A stretch of 64,000 bases of DNA, from positions 1 to 64,000 of the forward strand of contig NZ_MUYA01000001.1 of assembly GCF_002015115.1 (NCBI RefSeq). The letters run 5' to 3'. The translations under genes and the position numbers were made by a program. The notes beneath the pieces were generated by a model. It did no database searches, was not told the origin of the DNA, and worked only from the letters and a program-made list of their open reading frames with translations. This DNA comes from Haemophilus paracuniculus. Its GTDB lineage: Bacteria > Pseudomonadota > Gammaproteobacteria > Enterobacterales > Pasteurellaceae. Positions 59,677 through 64,000 of this stretch are shown piece after piece (the stretch's first letter is position 1; each line of letters starts with the position of its first letter).

Positions 59677-59710
59677 ATTCTTAGAAAGAAATGTTACATC
59701 TTTGCAAGAC

Positions 59711-60004
59711 TTAAAACACAGCCCTAAACAACGCCGTTGAGGCAATTGAGATTAACACCGTTGGCAATAGCGAAAAACGCAAGGTGGCGAAAAGGGTAAC
59801 GACCACGGCGAGAGTGGTGGCGAGGTTCCCTGAGACGATTTCGGGGGCGATCACGGAAATCAGTACACAACCCGGTACGGCTTCCATTACTTTTTCGGCT
59901 CGGGGGCTGAGTTGGCGGTTGCGTAGGAAAAAGTAGCCACCAACACGAATGAGGTAGGTGCTGCTGGCGATCAGTAAAATTCCAAGGTAAAAGGTCCAGT
60001 CCAT
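59711..60004 (-). CDS. azlD: AzlD-family branched-chain amino acid exporter subunit
   Basis: A 97-residue protein with three to four hydrophobic helices; TYLIRVGGYFFLRNRQLSP and VPGCVLISVIAPEI match AzlD. Its ATG shares a base with the azlC stop (TAATG). It works with AzlC as the small subunit of the LIV-E exporter. Confidence 0.88.
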   Translation of the reverse strand: MDWTFYLGILLIASSTYLIRVGGYFFLRNRQLSPRAEKVMEAVPGCVLISVIAPEIVSGNLATTLAVVVTLFATLRFSLLPTVLISIASTALFRAVF

Positions 60005-60684
60005 TATTCCCCCCAAAAGTAAGCGGCGAGAATACCTGAAATCGCCCCGCCCGCCACATACCACGCCCCGTCAAAGGTGTGGTAGAAAATGCCTGCCACG
60101 ATAAGGCTCACCAACCACGGTCGGCTCTGTTTCGCACCTTTCCACATTCCTTTCAGCAACACGAAAAAGACCGCCACGAACGCCATATCAAAGCCGTATT
60201 GTTTGATGTCGCCCAAAATCGGTCCGAGGTATGCCCCCAGCCCTGTGAAGAAAATCCAGCAAAGATAAAGGTTAAGCGACACGCCCATATAGTATTTGGC
60301 GTTGAGGGTTTTCTGTTTTTGCTTGTGAGCGTCCGCAATCCCCATCGCCCACGATTCATCGCACATCAGAAAAATCATTCCCATTGATTTGAGCTTGCTA
60401 TACCCTTTCAAATAGAGGGAAAAAGTCGCCCCCATAATGAAGTAGCGAGAATTAACAAGGGCGGACATCGCCACCACCAAGCCGATATTAACGGGATCCG
60501 TCCACAAACTAATGGCAGTAAATTCCGAACCGCCTGCAAAATTGGTGCCAGTGAACAGGCTGATTTGCCAAGGCAGAAAGCCCTTTTGAGCCGCCAGCGA
60601 ACCGAGCAAAAGCCCAAAGGGAATAAAGCCGAGGGATACGGGGATCGCCTCTTTCACGCCCCGCCAGAAATCATTGTGTTGCAT
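60004..60684 (-). CDS. azlC: AzlC-family branched-chain amino acid exporter subunit
   Basis: A 226-residue inner-membrane protein: GVKEAIPVSLGFIPFGLLLG at the start and NSRYFIMGATFSLYL with DESWAMGIA in the middle are typical AzlC features. Probably exports valine, leucine or isoleucine, which fits with ilv genes in the region. Confidence 0.9.
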   Translation of the reverse strand: MQHNDFWRGVKEAIPVSLGFIPFGLLLGSLAAQKGFLPWQISLFTGTNFAGGSEFTAISLWTDPVNIGLVVAMSALVNSRYFIMGATFSLYLKGYSKLKSMGMIFLMCDESWAMGIADAHKQKQKTLNAKYYMGVSLNLYLCWIFFTGLGAYLGPILGDIKQYGFDMAFVAVFFVLLKGMWKGAKQSRPWLVSLIVAGIFYHTFDGAWYVAGGAISGILAAYFWGE

Positions 60685-60848
60685 TTGATTATCCGTTGAA
60701 AAATAAGGGAAACATTGTAGCGAGAATTATTTTATTTGCAAAAATTATTAAAAATCCCACCGCTTTCCACCCAAAATGTGATTTAAGGCAAATTTTAGGC
60801 GAGGCAAAATCGCTAGAATAGCAATGTTTTTCTAAGATTGAGGTGGTT

Positions 60849-62400
60849 ATGGATTCCCAACATCGTGGGCGGTTGCTCAAACAAAATTTTGCTTCTGGGC
60901 TAGTGGTCTTTTTGGTGGCGTTGCCGCTCTGTTTGGGGATTGCCCTCGCCTCAAATGCACCGCCGTTAGCGGGGATTATTTCGGGCATTATCGGCGGCGT
61001 GGTGGTCGGCTGGTTGAGTTCGTCCCACATTAGTGTGGCAGGCCCTGCGGCGGGGCTGTCGGCGATTGTGTTGAGTGCAATTACCGAACTCGGCTCGTTT
61101 GAGCTGTTTCTTTGTGCGGGCTTGATCGCAGGGGTGGTGCAACTGTTGTTGGGCTTTATGCGAGCGGGCAGTATTACCAACTACATTCCGATTGCGGTGA
61201 TTGAGGGAATGTTGGCGGGCATTGGCATTTTGATTATTTTCAAGGAACAGCCCTATGCGTTGGGAGGCGTGGGGCTGAGTGCCGTTTGGCAAGATGTTTC
61301 GCAAATTCATTTCGGGGCGGTGCTGATCACCCTGATTTCAATGGCGATAATGCTCGGCTGGGACGCCATTCCTCACCTCAAAAAAATCAAATGGTTGCCC
61401 TCTGCATTGGTGGCGGTTTGTGTCGGGATTTTGCTGAATCAGATCTTTATTTGGGCGGATAGTGGGTGGGCGTTGCCTCGCTCACAACTGGTACAACTGC
61501 CCGTGGCGGACGAGTGGCAAGATCTGCAACAGATGATCCTCTTTCCCAACTGGCGGGGCTTGCTCTCGCCAACGGTTTGGACGATTGGGCTGACCATTGC
61601 GGTGGTGGCGTCAATTGAAACTTTGCTTTCGATGGAGGCGGCGGATCGCCTTGATGTACATCGCCGCATTACCGACACCAACCAAGAACTTCGCTCACAA
61701 GGGGTGGGAAACATTCTCGCATCGCTAGTGGGCGGTTTGCCGATCACCGCCGTGATCGTACGATCTTCGGCAAATGTGAACGCAGGGGCGACCCACAAAC
61801 TTTCCACCATTATTCACGGTTTACTGTTGCTGGTGTGCGTGCTTGCTATTCCGCAACTGCTAAACAAAATGCCGCTGGCGTGCTTGGCAGCGGTGTTGAT
61901 GTTGGTCGGCTACCGTCTAGCTCGCCCGCAAATTTTTGTCCATTTTTGGCGGAAAGGGATTTATCAATTTATCCCGTTTTTTTTCCACGATGATCGCGGT
62001 GGTCTGCCTCGATCTGCTGAAAGGGGTGGGAATTGGGCTGGTGATCAGCATTCTTTTCATTTTGCACGGCAATATGAAACGAGCCTACTATTTGAGCCGT
62101 GAAGAACTCGCCACCGCCAACCGCATTACCCTCGAACTGGCGGAAGAAGTGTCGTTCCTCAATAAAGCGGCGATTAAAAAGACCCTCAAAAATATCCCAC
62201 CCAATGCGACCGTGATTATTAACGCCGAACGCACCGCTTACATCGCCTGCGATGTGCTGGAATTGATTGAGGATTTCGCCAACATCTACGCCAAAGAGAA
62301 CCAAATCAAAGTGGTGTTAAAAGGCTTCAAAGCCGACTACGATGAACAACAATCCTCCCAAGCCAGCCATATTTCCGTAGAACATCGAAGCCGAATTTAG
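60849..62400 (+). pseudogene. SulP-family anion transporter, frameshifted at a T8 tract
   Basis: The product would be about 517 residues of SulP permease with a short C-terminal domain. The intact first part has NFASGLVVFLVALPLCLGIALA and ISVAGPAAGLSAIV. At eight T residues (61977-61984) the frame is lost after YQFIPFF. Reading with seven T gives FFSTMIAVVCLDLLKGVGIG and continues to 62400. All else is conserved, so this is a recent frameshift, slippage or sequencing error. ATG 60849 follows GAGGTGG. Substrate could be sulfate or bicarbonate. Confidence 0.82.
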
Positions 62401-62493
62401 CTTTTCCGAACAAGGGGTGGGATTTAAAAAAATTTCGTATAAGGGCGGATATAAAATCCGCCCCTACGAATGGTTATTTGCTCGGTCAAAAAT

Positions 62494-62669
62494 CCCCCGT
62501 CATTTTGCGTTGAGCGGTTTCGTCAATTTCAAGGTCAATTTGTACTGTTTGAGCCAGCTTGCTGGCGAGTTTACAAATTAACCGCAGAAATTAGAAACAA
62601 GCGAAACAAAAGCAAAATGTTCGGGGTGTGTTTCTTTGCTACTTTCTTTGCACAAGCAAAGAAAGTAGG
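62494..62669 (+). repeat. 180-bp palindromic element, copy E
   Basis: Same order as copy B (AGCTTGCT loop), with closing hairpin CTACTTTCTTTG/CAAAGAAAGTAG. It lies between the SulP gene and surE. Confidence 0.85.
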
Positions 62670-62780
62670 ACAAACACAAGCGGTGCGATTTTGCAAAGTT
62701 TTGTAATAATCGCACCGCTTAATTTTTTTTGAATGGAATGTGGTAAACTGCCGAACTTTTCCAACAAGTTAGGTAGAAAA

Positions 62781-63545
62781 ATGAACATTTTAGTCAGTAA
62801 TGATGACGGCTTTCACACCGAAGGGATTCAGACCCTCGCCAAAGCGTTGCGAGGGGCGGGGCATCAAGTTACCGTTATCGCCCCCGACCGCAATCGTAGT
62901 GCGGCGTCCAGTTGTTTAACTTTAACCGAGCCGTTGCGAGTGCATCAATTCAATCCGCAAAATTATGCGGTGATTGCTGGTACGCCCGCTGACTGCGTTC
63001 ATTTAGCCTTAAATGGGGTGTTGGATTCGCCCTTTGATTTGGTGATTTCGGGGATCAACCACGGGGCGAATTTGGGCGATGATGTGGTCTATTCTGGCAC
63101 AGTGGCGGCGGCGTTAGAGGGGCGTTATTTGCCTTATCCGAGCCTTGCGGTGTCGTTGGTAGGCAAAGGGGCGGCGAGCCATTTATTTGGCAAGAACCAT
63201 TTTGACACAGCGGCACAGGTGGTATTGGAATTGTTGCCAAAGCTCACAAAAAATTTACTGCCCGCCCGTCAAATTCTGAACATTAACGTGCCTGATGTGT
63301 CATACAACGAGCTAAAAGGGGTGATGATTACCCGTCTCGGAAAACGTTCTGCGGCTGCCGAAGTGATTGAACAGCAAGATCCGCGTGGATCGACGGTGTT
63401 TTGGATCGGGGCAAACGGCAAACCGATTGAAGACGGCGAAGGCACGGACTTTTACGCCCTTGAACATAATTATGTGTCGATCACGCCGATTCAGGCAGAT
63501 ATGACCGCACATCAATCCCTGCAATCTTTACAAGAGACTTTCTAA
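62781..63545 (+). CDS. surE: 5'/3'-nucleotidase SurE
   Basis: A 254-residue metal-dependent survival protein. The signature [15 protein letters not shown] (D8, D9) opens it, followed by [25 protein letters not shown] and [19 protein letters not shown]. It removes phosphate from nucleotides and short polyphosphates. ATG 62781 follows TTAGGTAGAAAA. Its stop shares a base with the next ATG. Confidence 0.96.
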   Translation: MNILVSNDDGFHTEGIQTLAKALRGAGHQVTVIAPDRNRSAASSCLTLTEPLRVHQFNPQNYAVIAGTPADCVHLALNGVLDSPFDLVISGINHGANLGDDVVYSGTVAAALEGRYLPYPSLAVSLVGKGAASHLFGKNHFDTAAQVVLELLPKLTKNLLPARQILNINVPDVSYNELKGVMITRLGKRSAAAEVIEQQDPRGSTVFWIGANGKPIEDGEGTDFYALEHNYVSITPIQADMTAHQSLQSLQETF

Positions 63546-64000
63546 TGAAATTATTTGGTACGATTTACGACAAAACAATGGAATGGGCGAAGCACCGCTA
63601 CGCCGCTTTTTGGTTGAGTTTTGTCAGCTTTATTGAGGCGATTTTTTTCCCGATCCCGCCCGATGTGATGTTGATCCCAATGTCGATGAGCAAACCGCAC
63701 AATGCGACCCGTTATGCGATTTACACCACCCTCGCTTCGGTGGCGGGCGGAATTATCGGTTACTTTATCGGCTTATATGCTTTCGACTGGGTAAAAGGTT
63801 TGATCGAGAGTTGGGGAATGCAAGCCAACTTCGACAAAGCCCAACGCTGGTTTGAAACTTGGGGCGTGGCGGTGGTTTTCCTCGCAGGATTCTCGCCAAT
63901 TCCGTTTAAAGTGTTTACAATTTGTGCAGGCGTAATGCAAATGGCATTCTTTCCGTTCGCAATTACTGCTACAATCTCACGATTTGCACGCTTTATCCTC
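63545..64000 (+). CDS. VTT/DedA-like (YqaA-type) inner-membrane protein, truncated by the window end
   Basis: At least 152 residues are visible. FFPIPPDVMLIPMSMSKP and FSPIPFKVFTICAGVMQM are the paired motifs of the DedA/VTT family subgroup that also includes YqaA. It starts on the surE stop (TAATG), so it is co-translated with it. The 3' end lies outside. It is the second member of this superfamily in the window (the other is at 26233). Confidence 0.85.
   Translation, partial: MKLFGTIYDKTMEWAKHRYAAFWLSFVSFIEAIFFPIPPDVMLIPMSMSKPHNATRYAIYTTLASVAGGIIGYFIGLYAFDWVKGLIESWGMQANFDKAQRWFETWGVAVVFLAGFSPIPFKVFTICAGVMQMAFFPFAITATISRFARFIL

Noticed and set aside
61698..62035. G-variant uptake motifs within the SulP gene (61698, 62022)
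   Set aside because: They fit only the ACAAGGGGTGGG core without the ATTT tail and may simply be codon usage.

Overview
The window reads as chromosomal DNA of a Pasteurellaceae bacterium. The DNA-uptake core ACAAGCGGT (the Apl-type uptake sequence of Actinobacillus, Mannheimia, Bibersteinia and relatives) occurs dozens of times, often as inverted pairs after genes. The gene set also fits: asnA/asnC, focA-pflB-pflA, oadGAB, manXYZ-yobD-manA, dnaA-dnaN, ilvGM/ilvD, and short class I cyaA. Genus and species cannot be fixed from sequence reading alone.

Layout. 1-240: leader and promoter of an rRNA operon reading left out of the window (minus strand), with a 14-bp stem-loop plus U-run ahead of boxA. 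332-6464: an accessory operon on the minus strand with two methyltransferase-like halves, an FRG-domain protein and a GIY-YIG-like/superfamily 2 helicase. It starts at a promoter that abuts 17 copies of GCGT. 6.6-16.9 kb: housekeeping genes (DUF5718, asnA, asnC, udp, ppa, loiP-like protease, typA, yfhL, ycfL, hinT) plus a small XRE regulator, an unknown secreted protein and a GT2 glycosyltransferase. 17.0-20.1 kb: a decay zone with an IS110-family remnant, a frameshifted cstA/btsT-type transporter and a DASS-transporter remnant. 20.3-26.7 kb: aphA, tatD-type hydrolase, and the formate module pflA/pflB/focA with a perfect FNR box. 27.1-36.9 kb: fadR, nhaB-dsbB, the mannose PTS with yobD and manA, mpl. 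36.9-40.4 kb: the sodium-pumping oxaloacetate decarboxylase oadGAB, divergent from cyaA with a CRP-like site between. 42.9-49.8 kb: znuA, kdsB-hslR, dnaN-dnaA-pepQ, tusA, rraB. 49.4-52.9 kb: a tight ZIP-DUF805-engB-GT80 sialyltransferase-rraB cluster. 53.0-64 kb: ilvD, ilvGM, fxsA, a DMT exporter, metR, azlCD, a frameshifted SulP transporter, surE and a truncated membrane-protein gene.

Metabolically the window links anaerobic sugar catabolism (mannose PTS, pyruvate formate-lyase, formate channel, oxaloacetate decarboxylation) with cAMP control. CRP-like sites lie ahead of udp, cstA, manXYZ and cyaA/oadG.

Beyond genes, the window is rich in dispersed repeats: five copies of a ~180-bp palindromic element, two loci of paired hairpins whose stems differ in sequence but stay complementary, a GGGACGC-type palindrome pair, a 103-bp MITE-like element, and about a dozen copies of a G-variant uptake-like sequence (CAAGGGGTRGGATTT). 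No tRNA, CRISPR array, prophage or intact insertion sequence was seen.
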